Shown here in pieces: positions 26,300 to 34,532 of a stretch of 42,839 nucleotides of DNA; positions within the stretch are counted from its first letter, which is position 1; the number at the start of each line of letters is the position of its first letter. A program made the translations under genes and the position numbers. Source of the DNA: Promethearchaeota archaeon (lineage in GTDB: Archaea > Asgardarchaeota > Lokiarchaeia > Sigynarchaeales > SOKP01); NCBI GenBank assembly GCA_030605085.1, contig JAUWBH010000029.1:1-42839 (forward strand), written 5' to 3'. The notes below the pieces were generated by a model. That model was not told the DNA's origin. It worked only from the letters and a program-made list of their open reading frames with translations, and searched no databases.

Positions 26300-26506
26300 A
26301 TGACTGAAAATCCCAAAAAGAAAATAAAATATAAGAGCGTGAAAGTTCCAGAGAAATTAATCGATCAAATAAATAAAGAGCGCGAAACCAACGAATTCAT
26401 CTGTTATCGATCCCATACCGAATTTGTAATCGACGCGATTTGCAGGAGGCTCGAAAAGGTTAGAAAATATAAGTTTAAATATTCTAAACCGGAAAAAGCG
26501 TTGTAA
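26300..26506 (+). CDS. Ribbon-helix-helix-like protein
   Basis: The 68-residue basic protein begins with a strand and two helices typical of RHH/MetJ-Arc DNA-binding proteins: KYKSVKVPEKLIDQINKE then SHTEFVIDAICRRLEK. It lies 8 bases after the 121-aa gene and shares its GC-richer codon usage. RHH proteins of this size are often autoregulatory antitoxins or small repressors. The 121-aa neighbour could be its partner, but it is not recognised as a toxin. Confidence 0.65.
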   Translation: MTENPKKKIKYKSVKVPEKLIDQINKERETNEFICYRSHTEFVIDAICRRLEKVRKYKFKYSKPEKAL

Positions 26507-26579
26507 AACGATCCTTATGCATAAAGATTTTTTTATTAAATAATTAAATTAGATTAACTATTCTAATTAATTAGATTAA

Positions 26580-26654
26580 TTAAATTTTCATCGCGTTTGC
26601 TAATTGCTCAGGATCTAACAAGGGGTTAAAAGGATTTCGCCATAAAGGAAAGTA
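26580..26654 (-). pseudogene. C-terminal gene remnant
   Basis: The minus strand reads YFPLWRNPFNPLLDPEQL then ANAMKI and a stop at 26580. The composition (Trp, Pro, Leu-Asp-Pro-Glu-Gln) is that of a real protein end, unlike random AT-rich DNA. Stops lie immediately upstream, so only about 24 codons survive. No family is recognised. The rest of 26507-26975 shows nothing else. Confidence 0.35.
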
Positions 26655-26975
26655 TTATTATTACTTGAAATAATTATAAAATTTAGAGTGCATTCAAATT
26701 GATCTTGAAATGAAAATCTACGGATATTATAGAATATATTAAGATTTCAAACGTCTCTTCAATGAATCACTACGACTTAATTACAACAAAAATAAGAGAG
26801 TTGTTAGGCAATTGCATCAATGATACCTGAAGATAATTAAAAGCAAATATGAAATTACAATTTATAAATTACAATTTTCAAGAGAAAAATGAGAATTTCC
26901 TTCGAGTTCTTTAAATAAGTAATGGTTCGCAATATTACCCATTTTAACAAATTTATTAATGTTAACTTTTAATTT

Positions 26976-27365
26976 TTAATTACCTTTTCCTATTTTGTCC
27001 CAAGCATTCTCAAACAATTCGTAATTTTTTTTGGATAACCAAATCGATTTCCCTTTTTCGCCATTGTTTATGTCCATTCTCTCTTTGAGCTCTCCATTAG
27101 TTAAAACGAAACTCTTTCTATCCGATAATCTGTGAATTGTATAGAAATCTGCATTAAGGTTTTCCTCCTTAGAACCAAGTGGAACTGGATATCCTTTACT
27201 TAGTGTTTTAACTTGTATTGCTAGCTTTCGGCTGTTATCTTGCGAGTATATTATAATATCGACACCTCTTGCATTTCTACTTGTTGGCAATACATTCCAT
27301 CCACGTTTAGATAACTCGTAACACACCCAATATAGTCCAATATTTCCTACAATTTGTTTTTCCAT
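26976..27365 (-). CDS. PD-(D/E)XK nuclease-fold protein (small)
   Basis: The 129-residue protein has the restriction-endonuclease-like pattern: an N-terminal helix (VGNIGLYWVCYELSKRGWNV), then RNARGVDIIIYS with the metal-binding Asp, then LAIQVKTLSK giving the Q-x-K catalytic half. The Glu usually found in the first helix (G-E) is replaced here (G-L-Y), so activity may differ. A GGTAAT-type RBS precedes the ATG. It lies in a region with other nuclease-like genes. It could be a stand-alone nuclease or part of a defence or repair module. Confidence 0.65.
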   Translation of the reverse strand: MEKQIVGNIGLYWVCYELSKRGWNVLPTSRNARGVDIIIYSQDNSRKLAIQVKTLSKGYPVPLGSKEENLNADFYTIHRLSDRKSFVLTNGELKERMDINNGEKGKSIWLSKKNYELFENAWDKIGKGN

Positions 27366-27433
27366 TATTATTACCTTTTTTTACTGTTATTTTTAAAGAC
27401 AAAAGAATAATTTAAAATTTTGGTTTTTTAGCT

Positions 27434-27920
27434 CTTAAAACAAGTTCGATTTTACTCGTTTTTTCAAAATGTTTGTTTTTTTATAGAATTTATAATTCCC
27501 TATTATATAAGATTTGATGATGAAATTGATAGTCCCATTCTCGAACAGATCGAAAATTTTAAAAAAAAAGCAGAAAGGCAAAGCAAAAAAAGGGAGTATG
27601 AAAGAGCGGAAGATATACTCGAAAATGCAGTTAATTTGGCGCAGAAACTCTACCATGATTTTAGGAAATATAGAATGACAGAAAGATTAAAAGAAGAATT
27701 AGATAATTTATATTGCAATATGATAAAGATTAAATTATTAATCGGGAATATGTTGGCTAATCAAGAAAAATTAGACAAGGTTTTACATACATTTCAGAAA
27801 GGGATCAATATTCTTGATAAAATTTATGATCCAATAAGAAAGAAATGGCAAAAAGGAAAAATAGTTGAAAATATCCATAAAATAAAAAAATTAAAAAGAG
27901 TTAGTAAACCAAATCAATAA
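27434..27920 (+). pseudogene. N-terminally truncated helical/TPR-like gene
   Basis: A start can be placed only at TTG 27636 (94 residues), but the same frame is open back to a TAG near 27430. From about 27520 it encodes a plausible protein: RFDDEIDSPILEQIENF, then a charged coiled coil and YERAEDILENAVNLAQKLY, which resembles a TPR-like helical hairpin. No ATG, GTG or TTG lies in that upstream part, so the gene has probably lost its 5' end or is frameshifted near the T-rich tract at 27475. The C-terminus is lysine-rich. No function assigned. Confidence 0.45.
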
Positions 27921-27984
27921 TATATTCATATTGAAATTTAATTATATTTTTTTTTTAGAAGGCGAGGTTCTATATTTGAAATTT

Positions 27985-28145
27985 ACTTCACTCCCCTTTT
28001 TTATATTTTATTTGTGGTAGAAGGCTCAAACGCGCATTCTTCAAATAGGCGGTATTAATACTACAAAGTTTGAAAACGAATTAATACAAAAGAAATTATA
28101 TTTAACTATTTATCCTCTTTCTCATATAATTTTCATAATATTTTA
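27985..28145 (+). pseudogene. Possible short gene remnant
   Basis: An open frame without a start reads AQTRILQIGGINTTKFENEL then IQKKLYLTIYPL before a TAA near 28143. The wording looks protein-like but is short, and no family is recognised. It lies in the 290-base gap before the gene at 28212. Confidence 0.2.
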
Positions 28146-28211
28146 AAATCATGACTTTTTTCATAAAAGATAAAAATCAAGATATATATTCGTGATTGAA
28201 GGTGAAAATAA

Positions 28212-29084
28212 TTGGGATTAAAGTACAAAAAGACAGAAAAAATTAGCTTGAAAGGAGAAGGTCTAAGCGAAAAATGGTTGCAAAACCGAATTGAAGATGA
28301 CCCCTCCATCTTAGGTCTCGGAGATTTAATAGTGATTAAACGAGAAAAAAAACAAAAAAAGGGTAGAATAGATTTTTTAATGGAGAATACCAAGACAAAC
28401 AAATTGTATGAAATAGAGGTACAATTGGGATCAACCAATGCAAGTCATATCATTAAATGTATTGAATATTGGGACAAAGAGAAGATACGTAATCCTTCTC
28501 GTGATCATGTCGCGGTATTAGTAGCAGAAGAGGTTACCAATCGTTTTTTTAATGTTATTTATTTGATGAATAGGGCCATTCCCATCATTGCCATTCAATT
28601 AAATGTCTTAAAATTAGAAGATGATTTGATTTTAGATTTTGTTAAAATATTAGACCTCTCTGAGAAGCGTGATGATGAGATTGATATGGAGGTTGGACCT
28701 TCAAATAAATTGTATTGGAATAAAGAAGATAGCAAGGATTTCAAAATATCCTTAGGATTAATGGAAAAAACCATGAAAATTATCCAAGATTTAAAGAGTA
28801 CAGAGTTACGGAGGAATGAAACGCAGTCATATATTACTCTTGGAACGGATGACCGGAATTTCATATGGTTTCGTCCAAGAAAAAGTGATTATGTAGATTT
28901 TGAAATGCGGTTCCATAAAAATTCTGAATTAAAAGTCTCGACTTACTTGGATGAGTTAGGAATAACTCCAACTTATGTGGAGAGACCAAATGATTATACC
29001 AACATAAGGTTTCATCTAAAAGAAAAGCACTTGGAAACACCTGGATTTAAGAAGCTTGTAGAAGAAAGCGTGGATTATATATAA
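28212..29084 (+). CDS. PD-(D/E)XK nuclease-family protein
   Basis: The 290-residue protein starts at TTG with AAGGTGA about 9 bases upstream. Residues 15-150 follow a widespread NucS-like nuclease-fold family: SEKWLQNRIEDDPSILGLGD (Glu20), KGRIDFL (Asp54), YEIEVQLG (Glu67/Glu69-x-Gln71), SHIIKCIEYWDKEK and HVAVLVAEE. The signature ends at IPIIAIQLNVL (about 125-135). The last 90 residues form a separate alpha/beta domain (WFRPRKSDYVDFEMRF). Nuclease activity is inferred from the conserved acidic residues. It is flanked by another PD-(D/E)XK protein and a HEPN protein, which fits an accessory or defence setting. Confidence 0.72.
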   Translation: MGLKYKKTEKISLKGEGLSEKWLQNRIEDDPSILGLGDLIVIKREKKQKKGRIDFLMENTKTNKLYEIEVQLGSTNASHIIKCIEYWDKEKIRNPSRDHVAVLVAEEVTNRFFNVIYLMNRAIPIIAIQLNVLKLEDDLILDFVKILDLSEKRDDEIDMEVGPSNKLYWNKEDSKDFKISLGLMEKTMKIIQDLKSTELRRNETQSYITLGTDDRNFIWFRPRKSDYVDFEMRFHKNSELKVSTYLDELGITPTYVERPNDYTNIRFHLKEKHLETPGFKKLVEESVDYI

Positions 29085-29159
29085 AAGATTAATTTGTTTT
29101 TGTTAAATAGAATGAAATTAAAATTAAGATATAACAATATTTAAATATAGATTAGTTTC

Positions 29160-29193
29160 AGTTTAAATACAAATTGACAGAAAAAAGAATGAA
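29160..29193 (+). repeat. 34-bp imperfect direct repeat, copy 2
   Basis: A near-identical copy of 26248-26281 (one mismatch), here non-coding, placed 27 bases before the start of the HEPN gene. It is a relic of the 3' end of a gene like that at 25926-26291. It shows that the HEPN gene start region was derived from, or recombined with, the RHH operon. Confidence 0.8.
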
Positions 29194-29220
29194 ATTAATC
29201 TAAAAGGTGCTAGATATTAA

Positions 29221-29976
29221 ATGACTGAAAATAATAATATTGAATCGAATATGTGCAACGCAATTGTAAAATTTCTAGGAAATCTCGTAAGGACATATGC
29301 ATTCACTAAGGATATCTTAATTTTTATTAGAAATTATACTGAAAAACGATTTTACTCTAAAGAGAAGATAGAAGAGTTAGGAGAATCTTTTTTTCACGAC
29401 CTTGATAATGTAGTCATTACGGAACATAATAAAATATTCCTACAAATGGTACACATCTACCTATTTTCTGCTTTTGAATCTTTTAATAAAAATCTATTTT
29501 TGGAGCTGTTCAAAGGAAAACCTGAATTGTTAAAATCTTACGAGAAATCCTTAAAATATAAAGAGATCATAGAAAAAAGTTCTTATGATGAAATAATCCA
29601 TGATATTGCATCTAAGGAAGTTGAAAATTTTGGGAGGATGAATATTGATAAATTTGCATCAAAATTAAAAAAATTAGTTAATATTGATCTATCATCGAGA
29701 TTTAAAAAATGGGAAGGGGTTCGTGAAAATTACTATAGAAGAAATATAATTGTCCATAATAATGGCTTTATTAACGAAGATTATAAAAAAAAGATTGTAA
29801 CCATTAATAATGATAGTATAGGTAAAGAGCTAGTCAATGATTCAAAATATTTTGAAGCTATTCATAACAATTTACGGGAGTATGTCTTCTTTATAATACG
29901 GAGCATAAATAAAAAGTTAAAATTAAATATCCCAGATAATATAGCATCCTTAATTAAAAAAAAAGAAAATATTTGA
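29221..29976 (+). CDS. HEPN-domain protein (candidate RNase)
   Basis: The 251-residue protein is mostly helical. Near its C-terminal third it has VRENYYRRNIIVHNNG with Arg174-x4-His179, the R-x(4-6)-H signature of HEPN ribonucleases. An upstream helix, FLQMVHIYLFSAFESFNKNLF, fits the first long HEPN helix of the RiboL-PSP/MAE-type families. It begins with ATG (MTENNNIE), the same first four residues as the RHH protein, because of the duplicated upstream DNA. HEPN proteins act as toxins or defence effectors. No MNT-type nucleotidyltransferase partner is adjacent. Confidence 0.65.
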   Translation: MTENNNIESNMCNAIVKFLGNLVRTYAFTKDILIFIRNYTEKRFYSKEKIEELGESFFHDLDNVVITEHNKIFLQMVHIYLFSAFESFNKNLFLELFKGKPELLKSYEKSLKYKEIIEKSSYDEIIHDIASKEVENFGRMNIDKFASKLKKLVNIDLSSRFKKWEGVRENYYRRNIIVHNNGFINEDYKKKIVTINNDSIGKELVNDSKYFEAIHNNLREYVFFIIRSINKKLKLNIPDNIASLIKKKENI

Positions 29977-30224
29977 AATTCAAATATTTCGTATCAACAG
30001 TTCGTAATAGGGATACGATTTAAATTATTCTTAATTAGAAAAAAAAGTCTGAAATCTTTGGAGACTAAAATCGTCAAATTCAACCCTGTCTTACACGCTA
30101 TTTTGTAATAACAAGAATTCTATAAGTAAAATGTAATACTTTTAATTAGGTTATTTTGAAAGAATTAATACTTTAAATAATATCCTCATAAATAATCTTT
30201 CCTATCAAAATACCTAAAAAAACC
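29977..30224. other. Intergenic region
   Basis: About 250 bases between the HEPN gene and a tiny zinc-ribbon gene. I see no gene, repeat or clear regulatory signal. Confidence 0.3.
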
Positions 30225-30323
30225 TTAAGAGAAATAAGTATAATCATCACATATTGGACAATAATAGAACTCTTCTTTTTCTTCATCGATTTCAAATCCG
30301 CAGATATTGCAATATAATTTCAT
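30225..30323 (-). CDS. Very small zinc-ribbon protein (32 aa)
   Basis: An ATG at 30321-30323 opens a 32-codon frame ending in TAA. The peptide is MKLYCNICGFEIDEEK followed by EEFYYCPICDDYTYFS. CxxC at 5-8 and CxxC at 22-25 form a rubredoxin-like zinc ribbon with a natural spacing of 13 residues between pairs. It is too short to be called by length alone, but the two knuckles make a chance match unlikely. It is divergent from the UvrD-type helicase gene, about 105 bases away. Function unknown. Confidence 0.55.
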   Translation of the reverse strand: MKLYCNICGFEIDEEKEEFYYCPICDDYTYFS

Positions 30324-30427
30324 GGGATTCTCAAAAATTAATCTAAGTCTTAATATTAAAATTTTATCAAGGAATATTTAAACTATAACAATATAAAAGT
30401 TAGAAATAAATTTCTTAGGAATCAACA

Positions 30428-32563
30428 TTGTCTTCAAAAAAGGATGAAATAGACGAAGAATTTGTATTTGAATTCTATGATGAGGATTATGCAGAGTCAT
30501 TAGAAGAGGAGATTCCTTCTGAAGAATATAATGAAGTTAATTTTGAGGAAGATTTAAACGCAGAGCAACTTGAAATTGTCAACAACATTAAAGGTCCAAT
30601 GTTGGTAATTGCGGGTGCAGGGTCAGGAAAAACACGAACCATCGTATATTCCGTTGCGAAACTGTTATTATCGGGCATAAAGTCAAGCGAAATCATGCTC
30701 GTAACATTCACAAACAAAGCAGCTAACGAGATGATCAAGCGGGTCGAGACGCTTCTTGGCAAAAGACCGAAAGGAATCTGGGCGGGAACCTTTCATTCAA
30801 TTGCTAATCGATTTTTACGGAGATACACAAAAACATTAGGATTAAAGCCAAATTACACGATTATGGACGAAACGGACGCAAAAACGCTAATGAAGTTGTC
30901 GATCGACCGCGCTAACGTAAAAGAACTCGAAGAACGGTTTCCTACATCTAATATGTCTAAAGCAATCCTATCGTATTCGATTAATTGTAACAAGTCTATA
31001 AAAGATGTTATTCTTTGGAAGTACAGTCAATTCGACAGCGATAACATAATAGCAAAGCTCAAAGAAGTGTTTAACATCTATAAGGCAAAAAAATTTGAAG
31101 ATGGGCTTCTCGATTTTGACGATTTGTTAGTGTTTTGGAATCAACTTTTAGAAGAGAAATCCGTGGCAAAACTTATCGCAAAAAGAATAAAATTCGTTCT
31201 GGTTGACGAATACCAGGACACCAATTACATCCAAGACGATATCATTTACAAAATCGTATCTCAAAACCCGGAGCGCAATGTTATGGCAGTTGGTGACGAC
31301 GCTCAAAGCATTTACGCGTTTCGAGGCGCAAACTTCAAGAACATATTGAACTTTTCTAAAAAATACGAAGGCTGCAAAATATACAAAATAACTTACAATT
31401 ATCGAAGCGTGCCCGAGATCTTAAAATTGGCCAACGACTCGATCCAACACAACCAATTTCAACACAAAAAAGACATGAAACCGACTCGACCAAACGGACT
31501 GAAACCGTTTCAAGTAAATGTAGGGGACGATAAGGACCAAGCGAAATTTATATCTAATCAGATTTTATCTTTGCGCTCAGAAGGGTACGGATTGAGCGAA
31601 ATGGCTGTGCTTTATCGGGCAGGATTCCATTCGCTAAGAATTGAACTGGAATTGCAATCTAAAAACATACCCTACGAAGTGAGAGCGGGATTAGCCTTTT
31701 TCGAAAAAGCTCACATTAAAGATTTGTTGGTGCATCTCAGAGTGATTGAAAATCCGTACGACGAGGTTTCGTGGTCTCGAATTTTTACGATTATCCAGGG
31801 AATAGGAAGCACTTCTGGTTCTAAGATTTTTAGCGTTATATCGAAGAGCGAAAGCCCAACCGAAGCAATTCTTAAGGACGACTTTTTCTCCGCCCAAATG
31901 AAGGGAGCTAGAATCAAAAATGTGGGAAAGAAAAATTTAGTATCACACGTAAAAAAGATCGCAAATTTTACTCCTGAAGATTCTCCGGCAGAAGTAATAA
32001 TGGAAATCGTTAAAATAATTGAGGATTACGTAAAATCTAAATATGCCGATTGGCAAGATAGACTCGACGACTTGAAGCAACTAGCGGTTTATTCCCAAAA
32101 TTACCCTACGATTCGAAAGTTTTTGGAAACATTAAGTTTGAACTTGTCTTACATTGAATCTAAGACGGTTCGCGTGGGAAATCAAGACGAAGAGGAAGAA
32201 CCTTTGGTGCTTTCCACCGTCCATCGGGCGAAGGGTCTCGAATGGCGAGTAGTGTTCGTTCCAATGCTCTGCGAGGATCTTTTTCCCTCAAGTCGGGTTG
32301 TGGGGGATGCTGAAGCTTTCGAGGAAGAGAGAAGGGTGTTTTATGTGGCGACGACCAGGGCAAAAGATCAATTGTACTTAATTTCCCCTTCCATAGTTCA
32401 GATGTACGGAGGGCATCAGACTATGCGAGTTTCTCAATTTATTTCGGAATTGAATCCAAAAGCGTACAAAAAATCTTCGGTTCGATTCGATATAAAAAAA
32501 GGGAAGGAAAAAAAACATAAAGCAAAATTTAAGTCTGCTATTGACATGGTACCGAAAACTTAG
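30428..32563 (+). CDS. UvrD/Rep/PcrA-type SF1A DNA helicase
   Basis: The 711-residue 3'-5' helicase has all main motifs: Q motif (DLNAEQLEIV), Walker A GAGSGKT at 63-69, TFTNKAANEM, Walker B LVDEYQDTN near 258-266, GDDAQSIYAFRGA near 289-301, TYNYRS, STVHRAKGLEW and motif VI EEERRVFYVATTRAKD near 631-646. About 40 acidic residues precede the core, which is unusual. The start is TTG with AGGA upstream. It is somewhat short at the C-terminus compared with bacterial PcrA and ends in a lysine-rich tail. Codon usage is clearly more GC-rich than in neighbouring genes. A role in repair, replication restart or defence is possible. Confidence 0.92.
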   Translation: MSSKKDEIDEEFVFEFYDEDYAESLEEEIPSEEYNEVNFEEDLNAEQLEIVNNIKGPMLVIAGAGSGKTRTIVYSVAKLLLSGIKSSEIMLVTFTNKAANEMIKRVETLLGKRPKGIWAGTFHSIANRFLRRYTKTLGLKPNYTIMDETDAKTLMKLSIDRANVKELEERFPTSNMSKAILSYSINCNKSIKDVILWKYSQFDSDNIIAKLKEVFNIYKAKKFEDGLLDFDDLLVFWNQLLEEKSVAKLIAKRIKFVLVDEYQDTNYIQDDIIYKIVSQNPERNVMAVGDDAQSIYAFRGANFKNILNFSKKYEGCKIYKITYNYRSVPEILKLANDSIQHNQFQHKKDMKPTRPNGLKPFQVNVGDDKDQAKFISNQILSLRSEGYGLSEMAVLYRAGFHSLRIELELQSKNIPYEVRAGLAFFEKAHIKDLLVHLRVIENPYDEVSWSRIFTIIQGIGSTSGSKIFSVISKSESPTEAILKDDFFSAQMKGARIKNVGKKNLVSHVKKIANFTPEDSPAEVIMEIVKIIEDYVKSKYADWQDRLDDLKQLAVYSQNYPTIRKFLETLSLNLSYIESKTVRVGNQDEEEEPLVLSTVHRAKGLEWRVVFVPMLCEDLFPSSRVVGDAEAFEEERRVFYVATTRAKDQLYLISPSIVQMYGGHQTMRVSQFISELNPKAYKKSSVRFDIKKGKEKKHKAKFKSAIDMVPKT

Positions 32564-32577
32564 TTTTTAATTCCTTC

Positions 32578-32875
32578 CTAAGCATCCACGCAAATATAAA
32601 ATTCCCTCCCCTTTAGCAGTCGATTACCCAATCTCCTTCTAGAATCCTTACAGCTTGGGCACATTACCCATAAAGAGGCTCAAAATTTTGTAGAATGTGA
32701 TTTAGTCTATGTTGGATGGGCTAAAGGCTATTTATCTATAATTTAGTCTGGAAAATGACATCACATGGTGTTGGCGATATAAAGCCAGCTGTGAATGAAT
32801 TGTTAGAATACCAAATCCTGCTTCTTTTCTTAATTGTCTGGCAATATTTGCTGGTGGTTTTCTATCTCCATTCAT
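32578..32875 (-). pseudogene. Degraded HNH-endonuclease-like gene
   Basis: On the minus strand MNGDRKPPANIARQLRKEAG at 32875 onward resembles the start of HNH endonucleases (R-x-x-P-x-x-x-x-R-Q-L-R-x-x-A-G-F-G). The expected CxxCG and Y-H-H appear altered (GILTIHSQL, YRQHHV), and the frame stops at 32732. Further on, in a shifted frame, VMCPSCKDSRRRLGN at about 32664-32620 could be the CPxC half. Multiple stops separate the parts, so this is a remnant at best. A 65-aa plus-strand frame over 32755-32952 is hydrophobic and not convincing. Confidence 0.35.
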
Positions 32876-32956
32876 ATTATTTCACTAGTTTTTTTATTAA
32901 TGTGATTTGTGTTTTTGACTTTATAATTAAAAAGACTCTAAAGAAGATTTGATTTT

Positions 32957-33223
32957 ATGAAAAATATAGATTTAAATGCACAATTAAATGAAATTAATGC
33001 GCTCTGTGATTTATGCTACTTGAATAAACATCTTGAGAAAAAGCATGATAGAGCGAAATCTATTCTACATTGGAGTCTAGTAAATAATGAAGATTATAAT
33101 AATTTTAAAAAGTATGAAAAATTGGTGCGGGAACTTAGGGATCTAAGAAACAATTTTGATTGGAAAGTTGTTGATCATTTGGGGAATGTTATTACAAAAG
33201 GGTTAAACCATATGATTTATTAA
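32957..33223 (+). CDS. Hypothetical protein
   Basis: The 88-residue helical protein (LNAQLNEINALCDLCYLNKH, YEKLVRELRDLRNNFDWK) begins with ATG. It sits immediately before the convergent membrane/coiled-coil gene, with only 5 bases between stops. C-x-x-C-x4-H is present but too isolated to call zinc binding. No family recognised. Confidence 0.45.
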   Translation: MKNIDLNAQLNEINALCDLCYLNKHLEKKHDRAKSILHWSLVNNEDYNNFKKYEKLVRELRDLRNNFDWKVVDHLGNVITKGLNHMIY

Positions 33224-33228
33224 AATTG

Positions 33229-34302
33229 CTATTTTTTCTTTCCTTTTTCAGTGTACTCCCAATCTTCATAAGACTTAAGTAGATCGTCAATCTCTTCATC
33301 AATAGTTTTATATTTCTCAAGTTTTTCAATATCTTCTTTTTTAATGATTTCCTTTCCGAAGAGTTCTTTTGTCATTTCTTTTTGTTCCCTTATTTGTTTT
33401 TTAGCCTCTTCTCTTTCTCTGCGAATTCGCTCTTTTTCCACATAATCTTGTATCAAAATTCTCAATTCTTTTCTTATCGGTTCGCTTACTTTAAAACAAT
33501 CATCTTCCAGTAGTTCAATCTGATATTGAGTAAATGGATATCCTTCTGTTTTTAAATATTTTGCGAACTTGTTTGTTTTGGAATTTAAATGACTTTTCAC
33601 TTTATTATCTAAATTTTCAATTTGAATGTTTTTAAAATCGTTTCGGAGATCGACCATTTGTGAATATACATAATTCTTTATGAGACTTTTCAAGTTTGGG
33701 ATTTCATTATAATTATTTTTTTCTTTTTCTCTTCTCTCTTTTTCTTCTTTTTCCTCCCTTTCTCGTCTTTCTTTATCTGATTTTAAAAGTCTCTCTCTTC
33801 TCTCCCTTTCTTCTTTTTCCTCCCTTTCTCGTCTTTCTTTATTTAATTTTAAAAGTATCTCTTTTCCTTCTTTTACTTGTTGCAGATGGTCTTTTTCTAT
33901 TAGTTGTTGTCGTCGTTTTATAAATATTAATATCAAGATTGGAATAACGTACCAGATAAACGAGGAAATCAACCATGCGGTCATTAAAAAAATAACTCCT
34001 ACTCCCTCCTTCCTCCAAAACAAAAAAAAATGAATCCAAAAAGCTGTTAAAAACCAGCCAAGTGGTGCAAATATACTCCAATACAAAGATTCCCACAAAG
34101 ATATACTCCAATACAAAGATTCCCCCATAGATATAAAACAGTAAAAAGATCCGAGTATACCAAAACTAATCATAATTAAACCTAAAATAAGATTGATAAT
34201 TACTGCCCAAACTATTCCGCATATTATTAAGATGATATAAAACCAAAATCCAAGAACTAAAACTAATGACCCTAATTCCTCAACATCTACCATTAAAAAC
34301 AC
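33229..34302 (-). CDS. Multi-TM membrane protein with long coiled coil
   Basis: The 357-residue protein has four or five membrane segments in residues 10-128. It then has a basic/acidic coiled coil (about 130-200) built on a repeated KERREREEKEE unit, a helical region, and a second coiled coil near 290-340. The start is GTG at 34302; the ATG at 34293 is an alternative. Two DNA tandem repeats lie inside: the coiled-coil unit near 33730-33850 and a 30-bp unit at 34071-34124 giving ESLYWSI twice within a membrane loop. It is 230 bases downstream of the 1198-aa membrane protein on the same strand and may act with it. Function unknown. Confidence 0.6.
   Translation of the reverse strand: MFLMVDVEELGSLVLVLGFWFYIILIICGIVWAVIINLILGLIMISFGILGSFYCFISMGESLYWSISLWESLYWSIFAPLGWFLTAFWIHFFLFWRKEGVGVIFLMTAWLISSFIWYVIPILILIFIKRRQQLIEKDHLQQVKEGKEILLKLNKERREREEKEERERRERLLKSDKERREREEKEEKERREKEKNNYNEIPNLKSLIKNYVYSQMVDLRNDFKNIQIENLDNKVKSHLNSKTNKFAKYLKTEGYPFTQYQIELLEDDCFKVSEPIRKELRILIQDYVEKERIRREREEAKKQIREQKEMTKELFGKEIIKKEDIEKLEKYKTIDEEIDDLLKSYEDWEYTEKGKKK
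34071..34124 (-). repeat. 30-bp period tandem repeat inside membrane protein gene
   Basis: A 24-base unit (ATATACTCCAATACAAAG then ATTCCC) occurs at 34071-34094 and again at 34101-34124 with no mismatch. It adds ten residues to a membrane-proximal segment of the protein at 33229-34302. It looks like a recent in-frame slippage duplication. Confidence 0.75.
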
Positions 34303-34532
34303 TACATTATAATATCATTTACCTATTTCTTTATACTTTAATTTCTTACCAATTTTATACTAATTCATATGGATGTTATGCTATATTGTCTTTTATTGGA
34401 CATATCAGTATATAATTCAATAATAAATCTTACTATTAGTGTTTCGCAAAATTACAATCTTTTTTCTTTCTTCATCCTTATTTTTATATTCCAAAATATC
34501 ATTATATAAATCCTCCAATTCATTAAATACGA

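Noticed and set aside
27435..27656. 73-aa minus-strand hydrophobic frame
   Set aside because: Antisense of the truncated helical gene; Phe/Leu-rich because the other strand is Lys/Glu-rich.
31691..31917. Two overlapping minus-strand frames inside the helicase gene
   Set aside because: The UvrD-type helicase is unambiguous on the plus strand.
32755..32952. 65-aa plus-strand frame
   Set aside because: Hydrophobic composition without a ribosome-binding site; the minus strand here has HNH-like content, which is the better reading.
33696..34111. Plus- and minus-strand frames rich in Leu/Phe or Thr over the coiled-coil gene
   Set aside because: Alternative frames of the KERREREE repeat region.
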